Both the position numbers and the translations under genes were made by a program. The notes beneath the pieces were generated by a model. It did not search any database and had not been told where the DNA came from. It saw nothing but the letters and a program-made list of their open reading frames with translations. From assembly GCF_030811715.1 (NCBI RefSeq), contig NZ_JAUSRH010000002.1:1-64000 (forward strand): a stretch of 64,000 bases of DNA, given 5' to 3'. The first letter of the stretch is position 1. Every line of letters starts with the position of its first letter. Source of the stretch: Sinomonas atrocyanea. GTDB taxonomy: Bacteria > Actinomycetota > Actinomycetes > Actinomycetales > Micrococcaceae. Positions 40,839-48,838 of the stretch are shown here, piece by piece.

Positions 40839-42527
40839 TTAGGCGCGGACCCACGCGGTCGCCTCGCCGGGGAGCCTGCCGCCCTCGACCGGGGCGCTGG
40901 CCAGGAGCACCTCGCCCTCGGGCAGCGCGACGGGCGCCTCGCCGAAGTTGGCCACGACGTGCCAGCCGCCCGGGCGCGCGAAGTGCAGGACGTCGCCGGA
41001 CGAGGCCTGCCACTCGAGCTCCTCGGCCCCCTGGAGCGCCCGGCGCAGCTCGAGCGCCGTCCGGTAGAAGGACAGGGTCGAGCCGGCGTCGGCGGCCTGG
41101 ACGCTCGCCGCGTAGTCCCGGAACCAGGCGGGCTGGGGGAGATGGGACCCGCCGGCGCCGAAGCCGAACGACGTGCCGGTGGGCTCCCACGGAAGCGGGA
41201 CGCGGCAGCCGTCTCGGCCCACCTCGTTGGCCCCGTTGCGGAAGTAGATGGGGTCCTGGCGGTCCGCGGCCGGGAGCTGGCCCACCTCCGGCAGGCCCAG
41301 CTCCTCGCCCTGGTACATGTAGGCCGAGCCGGGCAGTGCGAGCATGAGCAGCGTCGCTGCCTTGGCCCGGCGCAGGCCCCGCTCGGCGTCCACCTGTCCA
41401 GGGTCGCCGCCGGCGAGGAGCCAGTCGAGGCCATCGGTGCCCTGCCCGCGGCGCCCGGTCCCGTTGGGCAGGCCGTAGCGGGTGGCGTGCCGCACCACGT
41501 CGTGGTTGGAGAACACCCAGGTGGAGGAGGCGCCCGACGCGGCCGCCAGCGCCAGGTTGTTCTCGATCACGGCGCGGAACTGGGCCGGGTCGAAGTCCGC
41601 CTTGAGCAGGTCGAAGTTGAATGCCTGCCCCAGGCCTTCCGCGGACGCGTATCGGGGGACCCGGTGCGGCGCGACCCAGACCTCGGCCACCGCCATGCGG
41701 GGCGGGGTGTACTCGTTGAACACCTTGCGCCACTCGGCGTAGACCGTGTGGACCTCGTCCCGGTCCCAGAGCGGGTGCTGGCCCCCGCGCAGGACCTCGT
41801 CGGGGTCCGTGGTCCACAGCCCGTTCTGCGCCGCGGCCATGTCCTTCTTCAGCCCGTGCGCGACGTCCACGCGGAAGCCGTCGACGCCGCGGTCGGACCA
41901 GAAGCGCAGGGTGGCCAGGAAGTCCTCGTGCACCTCGGGGTTGTCCCAGTTCAGGTCCGGCTGCTCCTTGGCGAAGAGGTGGAAGTACCACTGGCCGGGC
42001 GTCCCATCCGGCTCCGTGACGCGCTCCCAGGCGCTGCCGCCGAAGAGGGACTGCAGCCCGTCCGGCGGGAGTGCGCCGTCCGGACCGCGCCCGTCCCGGA
42101 AGATGTACCGGCCGCGGGCGGGGGAGTCCTTGGGGGACGCGAGCGCCTCCGCGAACCACACGTGACGGTTCGAGGTGTGGTTGGGCACGATGTCGGCGAT
42201 GACCCTGATCCCCGCGGCGTGGAGGGCTGCGGCCATCTGGTCGAAGTCGGCCAGCGTGCCGATGCGCCGGTCCACGTCGCGGTAGTCGTCGACGTCGTAG
42301 CCGCCGTCGGCGAGGGCCGAGGGGTAGAAGGGGCTGAGCCAGACGGCGTCGATCCCGAGCGCGGCCAGGTAGGGGATCCTGGAGGTGATGCCGTTGAGGT
42401 CGCCGATCCCGTCGCCGTTGGAGTCGGCGAAGCTGCGCGGGTAGATCTGGTAGACGGCGGCCTGGCGCCACCAGTTGGGGTCTGCGCCGGCGAGCAGCCC
42501 GGCGTCGAAGGGCTGGGTCTCTGTCAT
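40839..42527 (-). CDS. Alpha-glucosidase, GH13
   Basis: This 562-residue enzyme has the GH13 barrel with AVYQIYPRSFADSNGDG at the N-terminus and the catalytic triad Asp221 (GFRVDVAHG), Glu282 (VAEVWV) and Asp343 (FSNHDV). Sequence and length match oligo-1,6-glucosidase/alpha-glucosidases of the GH13_23/30/31 type, which hydrolyse maltose-like or sucrose-like oligosaccharides in the cytosol. It is the last gene of the ABC sugar operon, 48 bases after the second permease, a gap that holds a TG repeat. It would process sugars as they enter. Confidence 0.93.
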   Translation of the reverse strand: MTETQPFDAGLLAGADPNWWRQAAVYQIYPRSFADSNGDGIGDLNGITSRIPYLAALGIDAVWLSPFYPSALADGGYDVDDYRDVDRRIGTLADFDQMAAALHAAGIRVIADIVPNHTSNRHVWFAEALASPKDSPARGRYIFRDGRGPDGALPPDGLQSLFGGSAWERVTEPDGTPGQWYFHLFAKEQPDLNWDNPEVHEDFLATLRFWSDRGVDGFRVDVAHGLKKDMAAAQNGLWTTDPDEVLRGGQHPLWDRDEVHTVYAEWRKVFNEYTPPRMAVAEVWVAPHRVPRYASAEGLGQAFNFDLLKADFDPAQFRAVIENNLALAAASGASSTWVFSNHDVVRHATRYGLPNGTGRRGQGTDGLDWLLAGGDPGQVDAERGLRRAKAATLLMLALPGSAYMYQGEELGLPEVGQLPAADRQDPIYFRNGANEVGRDGCRVPLPWEPTGTSFGFGAGGSHLPQPAWFRDYAASVQAADAGSTLSFYRTALELRRALQGAEELEWQASSGDVLHFARPGGWHVVANFGEAPVALPEGEVLLASAPVEGGRLPGEATAWVRA

Positions 42528-42575
42528 GGGTCCTTCAGTGTGTGTGTCTGTGTGTGTGGGCGGGCGGGCTGGAGG

Positions 42576-43400
42576 TCAGCCCTTGACGGTGCCAGCAATC
42601 ATGGCCTTGATGAAGTGGCGCTGGAAGAGGAGGAACACGAGGATCGTCGGCGCCATGATCAGCAGGGACCCGGCGTTCAGGAGCACGACGTCGGTGGAGT
42701 GGAGGCCGACGAAGTTCTGCAGCGCCCCGGCCATGGTGCGCTGGCTGGGGTCGTCGACCAGCACGATCGCCTCGAGGAAGGTGTTCCAGGTCCAGAGGAA
42801 CAGCAGCAGGCACAGCGAGGACACGGCCGGGACGGCGAGCGGCGCCTGGATGCGCAGGAAGCTCTGCCAGGCCCCCGCTCCGTCAATCGCGGCGGCTTCG
42901 CCCAGCTCCTTCGGCATGGTGAGGAAGTGGGCGCGCATCCAGAAGACGGCGAACGGCATGAACTCGCCGATCAGCACGAGGGCAAGGCCCAGCCGGCTGT
43001 TGAGCAGCCCCATGTCCCGCATCTGGTAGTAGAGCGGGACGATCGTCGCCTCGCGCGGGAGGGTCAGCCCGAGCAGGAGCAGGACGAAGAAGACCGCGCC
43101 GCCGGGGACCCTGAGCTGGCCGAGGCCGTAGCCTGCCATGGTCGCGATCAGGGCCGCGGCGGGGACGACTGCCGCGACCAGGAGGAGGCTCGAGAGGAGC
43201 AGCGGCGTGACGTTCGCGACGTTCCAGGCGTCCACGAAGTTGTGCCACTGGGGATCCGCGGGCCATTCGATCCCCACCGGCACCGTTCCCTGTGGGTGCA
43301 GCGCCGCGGTGAGCATGCTCGCGAGCGGGATGACGGAGAAGAGCATGGCGGCCAAGAGCAGGACCAGGCCGGGAAGCCGTTCCTTCAGTGGTGCCCTCAT
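42576..43400 (-). CDS. Carbohydrate ABC transporter permease (MalG type)
   Basis: This 274-residue permease has about six membrane helices. The EAA-type loop is EAAAIDGAGAWQSFLRIQAPLA, split across the membrane turn, as in MalG/CUT1 systems. It follows the first permease by only 2 bases. It forms the translocation channel with the gene at 43403-44341; no ATPase gene is present, so a shared MsiK-type ATPase encoded elsewhere is expected, as in many actinobacterial CUT1 systems. Confidence 0.92.
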   Translation of the reverse strand: MRAPLKERLPGLVLLLAAMLFSVIPLASMLTAALHPQGTVPVGIEWPADPQWHNFVDAWNVANVTPLLLSSLLLVAAVVPAAALIATMAGYGLGQLRVPGGAVFFVLLLLGLTLPREATIVPLYYQMRDMGLLNSRLGLALVLIGEFMPFAVFWMRAHFLTMPKELGEAAAIDGAGAWQSFLRIQAPLAVPAVSSLCLLLFLWTWNTFLEAIVLVDDPSQRTMAGALQNFVGLHSTDVVLLNAGSLLIMAPTILVFLLFQRHFIKAMIAGTVKG

Positions 43401-43402
43401 GG

Positions 43403-44341
43403 TCAGTCCTCCGTCCTGAAGAGCCGCTGGAGGGGCAGGACCACGGCCAGGATCAGGACCGTCAGCACGAGCGCGAGCGCCGAGGCCAGGCCGACCTGTG
43501 ACTCGGTGAAGCCGAGCTGGTACACGAGCACCCCCGGCACCATCGTGGCGTAGCCGGGGCCGCCCTGGGTGGACATGAAGATGATGTCGAAGCTTGCCAG
43601 CGCGGAGATGATCGTCACGGTGATGCACACCCCGAGTTCCTGCTTGAGCCCGGGGAGGGTCACCGAGGCGAGGGTCCGCCCGAACCCGGCCCCGTCAAGG
43701 CGCGCGGCCTCGTAGATGGAGGCGTCGATCTTCCCAATCCCGGACAGGAGCAGGATCATGCAGAAGCCGAGGTTGATCCAGGTGCCGATGAGCCCCACGG
43801 CCGGCAGGGACCAGGTGAAGTCTCCGAGCCACGCGCGGGCGATGCCGCCGAGGCCTACCGCGGAGAGGACCTGATTGGCGGTCCCGCTCGAGGAGAACAT
43901 CCAGACCCAGGCGATGGCCGCGGCCGCACCGGGGATGATCTGCGGCAGGAAGAGGACCGTCCGGGCCACGGTCCCGAAGGCCTTGGCCCGGATCTCGCGC
44001 AGGAGCGCCGCCATGAGCAGGCCGCCGGCCACGGGCAGGACGGTGAAGAAGATGATGAGGAAGAAGGCGTGTGCAATGCCGGAGAGCAGCTGCGGGTCAG
44101 TGAGGACGCGGACGTAATTGGCGGAGCCGACGAAGGTCGCCACCGTGATCCCGTTCCACCGGTAGAACGAGTACTGGATCGCCGCGGTGAGCGGCTTGAG
44201 CACGAACACGCTGTAGAAGACGAGGGCGGGGAGGACGAACAGCCATCCGCCCCAGCTCCTGAGCGAGCGCCGCGGCCGGCGGGACGCAGCCGCCGCGGCC
44301 CCCGAGCGGGTCTCGGGGGCCGCAGTGCGGAGGGCGGTCAC
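43403..44341 (-). CDS. Carbohydrate ABC transporter permease (MalF type)
   Basis: This 312-residue permease starts at GTG 44341, overlapping the binding-protein stop by 4 bases. A charged Arg/Ala N-terminus precedes the first helix (about 30-50). The EAA loop is IYEAARLDGAGFGRTLASV. The protein ends with a basic RLFRTED. It pairs with the MalG-type permease in a CUT1 sugar importer. Confidence 0.92.
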   Translation of the reverse strand: MTALRTAAPETRSGAAAAASRRPRRSLRSWGGWLFVLPALVFYSVFVLKPLTAAIQYSFYRWNGITVATFVGSANYVRVLTDPQLLSGIAHAFFLIIFFTVLPVAGGLLMAALLREIRAKAFGTVARTVLFLPQIIPGAAAAIAWVWMFSSSGTANQVLSAVGLGGIARAWLGDFTWSLPAVGLIGTWINLGFCMILLLSGIGKIDASIYEAARLDGAGFGRTLASVTLPGLKQELGVCITVTIISALASFDIIFMSTQGGPGYATMVPGVLVYQLGFTESQVGLASALALVLTVLILAVVLPLQRLFRTED

Positions 44342-45687
44342 TTGTTCAGGTCCTGCTGGTACTGGGTCTGGACGGCCTTGAGCGCCTCGGCGGGCGAGGT
44401 CTTCCCCGCCGCGAGCAGCTGGATCTGGGCGGTCCAGACGCTGTTGGCGCCGCTGCTGGCGTTCTGGACGTACTGGACCTGCCCGTCGGCGGCGACGAGG
44501 GCGGAGAAGGCCTTCTGGATCTGGCCGGAGAGGGCGTTCTTCGTGGCGGGGACGTCCCCGGAGCCGCTGGGCGCGAAGCCGTTGTCCACCGCGATCTGAC
44601 GCGCCTCGGGCGAGGTGAGGAAGTTCAGGAAGGCCGCAGCGGCGTCCTTGTTCTTGGACTTGGCGGGGACGCCGAAGTTCGACGCCGGATCGGACATGGC
44701 CAGGACCTTCCCGCCGGCCTGGGCCACCGGCGGGAGCACGAACCCGACGTTGTCCCCCATCTGCTTCTCGAGCGAGGAGGAGTCCCAGTTGCCCGAGGCG
44801 TAGAAGAGCGCCTCGCCGCGGGCGAACCGCCCGAGCGCGTCGCTGGCCTGGGTGCCGTTGGTGTCGGCATTGAAGTAGCCGTTCGCGGCCCAGTCGGCGA
44901 CGCTCTGCGCCGCGGCGGTGGCCTCCGGGGTGGCGATGCTGGCGCCCGGCTGGTCGAAGATCCACGCGTTGAGCTGCTTCTGGCCCACGCTGTTGTTGAG
45001 CGCGAACTGCAGGGCCGTGGCGACCTGGCCGTTCTGGTTCCCGGCCATGATGCCGGTGATCCCGGCGGCCTTGGCCTTCTGCAGGTCCGCCTCGAGCTCC
45101 GAGGTCGTGGCGGGCGGCTGGGCGATGCCCAGGCGGGAGAGCAGGCCCTTGTTGTAGTACAGGCCGGTCACGGTGAAGCCGGAGGCCACGGTGTACTGCG
45201 CTCCGGTGCCGCGAACGCCCTCCGGCGTCGAGGTGTACTGCGCGAGCTGACCGCCGGGCAGCTTGTCCCAGTGGTACGCCGACGCCCACGGGCCCAGATC
45301 GGTGAGCAGTCCGTTCTTCGCCGTGTCGCCCAGAGCGCCGATGCGGGCGATGTCGGGCGGGGTGTCCGAGGAGAGCACCCGCGGGGCGTTGACCGCCTGG
45401 ACATTGTCCGGGTCGAACCGCGTGGTGATCTTCACGTTCGGGTGCTGCTTAGTGAACGCCCCGATGAGCGCATCGTCGATCGGCTTGAGCCCGGCCCCGT
45501 CATAGAGCGTGAGCGTCACGGGCTGCGAGCCGAGGTCCGTGCTGGCTGTCGAGGGCGCGGCGGCCGCGGCGGAGCTGCTCCCCGGCGGGCTGCAGGCGGA
45601 CAGGAGGCCGGCGGCGAGGGCGGCAGTCGTGGCGAGTGCGGCGGCCGCGGCGCGGGTGCGGGCGGGACGGGGACGGGACAGGCCCAT
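44338..45687 (-). CDS. Sugar ABC transporter substrate-binding lipoprotein
   Basis: This 449-residue extracellular binding protein starts at ATG 45687, with GAGGAAA upstream. The signal ends LLSAC (Cys32). A Ser/Ala/Pro linker precedes the fold, which begins VTLTLYDGAGLKPIDDALIGA and contains PPDIARIGALGD. It matches CUT1 family solute-binding proteins for oligosaccharides. It is the first gene of the operon SBP-permease-permease-GH13. Two LacI-type operators lie just upstream (45725-45765), so expression is controlled by sugar. Confidence 0.93.
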   Translation of the reverse strand: MGLSRPRPARTRAAAAALATTAALAAGLLSACSPPGSSSAAAAAPSTASTDLGSQPVTLTLYDGAGLKPIDDALIGAFTKQHPNVKITTRFDPDNVQAVNAPRVLSSDTPPDIARIGALGDTAKNGLLTDLGPWASAYHWDKLPGGQLAQYTSTPEGVRGTGAQYTVASGFTVTGLYYNKGLLSRLGIAQPPATTSELEADLQKAKAAGITGIMAGNQNGQVATALQFALNNSVGQKQLNAWIFDQPGASIATPEATAAAQSVADWAANGYFNADTNGTQASDALGRFARGEALFYASGNWDSSSLEKQMGDNVGFVLPPVAQAGGKVLAMSDPASNFGVPAKSKNKDAAAAFLNFLTSPEARQIAVDNGFAPSGSGDVPATKNALSGQIQKAFSALVAADGQVQYVQNASSGANSVWTAQIQLLAAGKTSPAEALKAVQTQYQQDLNK

Positions 45688-45724
45688 GGGTAATTTCCTC
45701 CATTGGGGGGACTGGCGCTCCACC

Positions 45725-45742
45725 TTCGGAAGCGCTTCCGAA
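45725..45742. promoter_or_regulatory. LacI-type operator 1
   Basis: TTCGGAAGCGCTTCCGAA is a perfect 18-base palindrome with the central CG step of LacI/CcpA-like sites. It lies 38 bases from the start of the binding-protein gene and 55 bases from the divergent LacI start. Confidence 0.9.
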
Positions 45743-45749
45743 AGTGTTG

Positions 45750-45765
45750 TCGGAAGCGCTTCCGA
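45750..45765. promoter_or_regulatory. LacI-type operator 2
   Basis: TCGGAAGCGCTTCCGA is a perfect 16-base palindrome sharing the core of operator 1. The two centres are 24 bases apart. It lies closer to the LacI start (32 bases), so one protein can repress both the sugar operon and its own gene. Confidence 0.9.
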
Positions 45766-45796
45766 AGTCAAGGGGTCTCCGGGGTAGGATCGCCCT

Positions 45797-46834
45797 GTGA
45801 AGTCCCAGACGGCGCCGAGCCTCGCCGATGTCGCCCGCCGTGCCGGGGTCTCGCTCTCCACGGCGTCGCGGGCCCTCAATGACGCCTACGGGGTCTCCGC
45901 CGCCACGCGTGCCCGGGTCCTGGACTCGGCCGCAGCGCTCGACTTCGTAGTCTCGCCCGACGCGCGCCGGCTGGCCATCGGGACCACCGGACGGGTCGCG
46001 GTGGTGGTGCCCCACATCGAGCGATGGTTCTTCGGCCAGATGGTCAGCGGGATCGAGCGTGTGCTCTCCGAGGCGGACTTCGACATCCTCCTGTACCACG
46101 TCGACGACGCCGAGGACCGCCGCGAGTTCCTGGCCAGGCTGCCCGCGCGCCGCAAGGTGGACGCCGTCGTCGTCGTGGCGTTCCCAGTCGGCGAGGCCGA
46201 GCGCGAGAGGCTCGAGCTTATCGGGGCCAAGATCGTCGCCGCGGGCGGCCAGTCGGCGGCCTACCCCTACGTCTGCATCGACGACTTCCAGGCGGGCCGC
46301 CTCGCCCTGGACCACCTGACGTCCCTCGGCCACCGCAGGATCGCGATGATCGCCGGGAGCGACCCCGACCAGCCCGGCTGGCCGGCGATCCCCGGCCGGT
46401 CGAGGGCCTACGAGAGCGCACTCGGGGCCCTAGGGGTCGACGTCGATCCCGCCCTCGTCCGGGACGTCGACTGGAACCCGGTCAACGCAGCCAAGGCCAT
46501 GGCGGACATCCTCGATGCGGCGGGGGAGCCCCCGACGGCGGTGTACGCCCACGGCGACGAGCTCGCCTTCGGCGTCCTCCACACGCTCCGGCACCGCGGC
46601 TACCGGGTCCCCGAGGACATCTCCGTGGTCGGCATCGACAACCACCCCTTGTCGGAGCTGCTCGACCTGACCACGGTCGCGCAGGACGTCGGGGGGCAGG
46701 GGGCCGCGGCCGCGCGCCTCGTGCTCCAGGCCCTCGGACGCGAGCAGGACGAGCCCGGCGCGGACCCCGGAGCTGGCGTCGTCGCCCCGGTCCACCTGAT
46801 CGAGCGCGCCAGCACCGCCCCTCCCAGGACCTGA
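45797..46834 (+). CDS. LacI family transcriptional regulator
   Basis: This 345-residue regulator has an N-terminal HTH, SLADVARRAGVSLSTASRAL, and hinge residues near 50-58 that insert in the minor groove. The periplasmic-binding-like sugar domain follows, with SVVGIDNHPLSELLDLTTV near the C-terminus. The GTG start has no ribosome binding site; TAGGAT lies 6 bases upstream (45785-45790), which suggests a leaderless transcript. It is divergent from the alpha-glucoside operon and should repress it through the two palindromes in between. Confidence 0.95.
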   Translation: MKSQTAPSLADVARRAGVSLSTASRALNDAYGVSAATRARVLDSAAALDFVVSPDARRLAIGTTGRVAVVVPHIERWFFGQMVSGIERVLSEADFDILLYHVDDAEDRREFLARLPARRKVDAVVVVAFPVGEAERERLELIGAKIVAAGGQSAAYPYVCIDDFQAGRLALDHLTSLGHRRIAMIAGSDPDQPGWPAIPGRSRAYESALGALGVDVDPALVRDVDWNPVNAAKAMADILDAAGEPPTAVYAHGDELAFGVLHTLRHRGYRVPEDISVVGIDNHPLSELLDLTTVAQDVGGQGAAAARLVLQALGREQDEPGADPGAGVVAPVHLIERASTAPPRT

Positions 46835-46858
46835 AGCGCCTGGGCCATACTGGCGCCC

Positions 46859-47416
46859 ATGCGCACACTCATCGCCTGGGTCTTCTTCTACTCCCTCGAC
46901 GGGCTCCTGGCCGAGGAGGGCACCGACTTCTGGGACGTCCGCTTCCCGCTGCCCTTCGAGCCGGACCACCTCCAGGAGCAGATCGACCTCTACAGCAGCG
47001 CCGACCTCCACCTCATGGGCCGCTCCGCCTACGAGGGCATGTCCGCGAACCTCCCCGGCTCCGACCACCCCTTCGCCCGGTTCATGGACGCGGCGCCCAA
47101 GGTCGTCTTCTCGCGGACCATGGCCGGCGCCGGCTGGGCCAACACCACGGTCGTCTCCGGCGACACGGCAGAGGAGGTCCGGCGGCTGCGGGAGGGCGGC
47201 GACGGGCACGTCATCGTCTGGGGCGGCGTGCGGCTGTGGCGCTCGCTCCTGGAGCTGGACCTCATCGACGAGCTCCACGTGGACCTCCACCCCTACGTCT
47301 CCGGGAAGGGCACGCGCCTGTTCGACGGCGACCCTGCTAACTACGCCCTCGAGCTCGTGGGCAGCACCCCCTACGCGAACGGGACAGTCAACCTCCACTA
47401 CCGCCGGCCCCGGTAG
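46859..47416 (+). CDS. Dihydrofolate reductase/RibD C-terminal family protein
   Basis: This 185-residue protein resembles the RibD C-terminal reductase fold: an opening strand TLIAWVFFYSLDGLLA, MGRSAYEGM, and GGVRLWRSLLELDLIDELHVDL. Such stand-alone RibD-C proteins are usually NADPH-dependent reductases of unknown substrate. ATG 46859 lacks a ribosome binding site; a CATACT hexamer lies 7 bases upstream. It follows the LacI gene by 24 bases. Function in this context is unknown. Confidence 0.88.
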   Translation: MRTLIAWVFFYSLDGLLAEEGTDFWDVRFPLPFEPDHLQEQIDLYSSADLHLMGRSAYEGMSANLPGSDHPFARFMDAAPKVVFSRTMAGAGWANTTVVSGDTAEEVRRLREGGDGHVIVWGGVRLWRSLLELDLIDELHVDLHPYVSGKGTRLFDGDPANYALELVGSTPYANGTVNLHYRRPR

Positions 47417-47425
47417 AGTCCACCC

Positions 47426-48814
47426 ATGCCCACCTCCGAATCCACCGCGACCCTCGAAGCCCTCCTCCCGGAGGGCCGAGTCCTGACCTCGGAGGCGTCC
47501 TTCGCCGGCTACCTCCACGACGAAGGGGAGTGGGCCGTCTACGGCACCCCACGCGCCGTCGTGCGTCCCGAGACCGCCGAGGAGGTGGCCGAGGTGGTGC
47601 GCTGGTGCGCGCGGACGGGCACGCCGCTCGTGGCGCGCGGGGCCGGGACGGGGCTCTCGGGAGCGGCGAACGCGATCGAGGGCTGCGTGGTGGTCTCGTT
47701 CGAGCGGATGAACCAGGTCCTCGAGGTCAACGAAGCCGAGCGCTGGGCCCGCGTCCAGCCCGGGGTGGTCAACGACCACCTGCGCGCCCACGTGGCCCGG
47801 CACGACCTCTGGTACCCGCCGGACCCGGCCTCGTCGCCGTGGTCCACGATCGGCGGCAACGTCGCCACCAACGCCGGCGGCATGTGCTGCGTCAAGTACG
47901 GCGTGACCCGGGACTACGTCCTCGAGCTCGAGGTGGTCACCGGCACGGGCGAGGTCACGCGGCTGGGCACCCGGACCGCGAAGGGCGTGGCCGGCTACAA
48001 CCTCGTTGGCCTCATCGTCGGCTCGGAGGGCACGCTCGCCGTCGTCACCGAGGTGGTGGTGCGGCTGCGGCCCCTGCCGCCAGCGCCGATCACGGTGGCC
48101 GGCATGTTCGACTCCCTCGTGGACGCCGGCCGGGCCGTGGCGCTCGTGGCCGAGTCCGGGATCAGCCCCTCGACCCTCGAGCTCGTGGACCGCCACTGCC
48201 TCAAGGCCGTGGACGACTGGAAGCACATGGGCCTGTCCACGGACGCGAACGCCGTGCTGATCGGCCGCACGGACGCGCGCGGGGAGCAGGGCCAGTTCGA
48301 GGCCGCCGAGCTCGAACGCTGCTTCGAGGAGGCCGGGGCGAGCTTCGCCGCCGTCTCGGCCGACGAGCAGGAGTCCGAGGCGCTCTACGCCGCCCGCCGG
48401 CTCGCCTACCCCGCGCTCGAGCGGCTCGGCCCGGTCCTCACCGAGGACGTCTGCGTCCCCAAGTCCAAGGTCCCCGAGGTGCTCGCCCGCATCGAAGAGA
48501 TTGCCGCCGCGCACGAGGTGCTGATCGCCAACATCGCCCACGCCGGCGACGGCAACCTCCACCCGCTCATCATCACCCGGCCCGGGGACGAGGCCGGGAA
48601 GGCCCGCGCCCACGCGGCGTTCACCGAGATCATCGACGCCGCCCTCGCCGCCGGCGGCACCGTCAGCGGCGAGCACGGCGTCGGCACCCTCAAGCTGGAC
48701 GGTCTCGCCAAGGAGCTCCCGCCCGCGAGCCTGGCCCTCCACCACGCGGTCAAGCACGCCCTTGACCCGCACGGGATCCTCAACCCGGGCCGCGCGATCC
48801 CGCCGCTCGGGTAG
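47426..48814 (+). CDS. FAD-linked oxidase, GlcD/D-lactate dehydrogenase type
   Basis: This 462-residue protein has the PCMH-type FAD domain with PLVARGAGTGLSGAANAIEG and IGGNVATNAGGMCCVKYG, and the C-terminal FAD-linked oxidase domain with IANIAHAGDGNLHPLI and GGTVSGEHGVGTLK. These match GlcD-like subunits that oxidise D-2-hydroxy acids such as glycolate, D-lactate or D-2-hydroxyglutarate. The electron acceptor is probably quinone or a partner FeS protein, not found here. TAGAGT lies 6 bases before ATG 47426, a leaderless-type signal. Confidence 0.92.
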   Translation: MPTSESTATLEALLPEGRVLTSEASFAGYLHDEGEWAVYGTPRAVVRPETAEEVAEVVRWCARTGTPLVARGAGTGLSGAANAIEGCVVVSFERMNQVLEVNEAERWARVQPGVVNDHLRAHVARHDLWYPPDPASSPWSTIGGNVATNAGGMCCVKYGVTRDYVLELEVVTGTGEVTRLGTRTAKGVAGYNLVGLIVGSEGTLAVVTEVVVRLRPLPPAPITVAGMFDSLVDAGRAVALVAESGISPSTLELVDRHCLKAVDDWKHMGLSTDANAVLIGRTDARGEQGQFEAAELERCFEEAGASFAAVSADEQESEALYAARRLAYPALERLGPVLTEDVCVPKSKVPEVLARIEEIAAAHEVLIANIAHAGDGNLHPLIITRPGDEAGKARAHAAFTEIIDAALAAGGTVSGEHGVGTLKLDGLAKELPPASLALHHAVKHALDPHGILNPGRAIPPLG

Positions 48815-48838
48815 CCGGACGCGCCCTCTGCAAGGCTT

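Noticed and set aside
42538-42560. A short TG repeat between the GH13 and permease genes.
   Set aside because: Short, common microsatellite without a clear regulatory arrangement.
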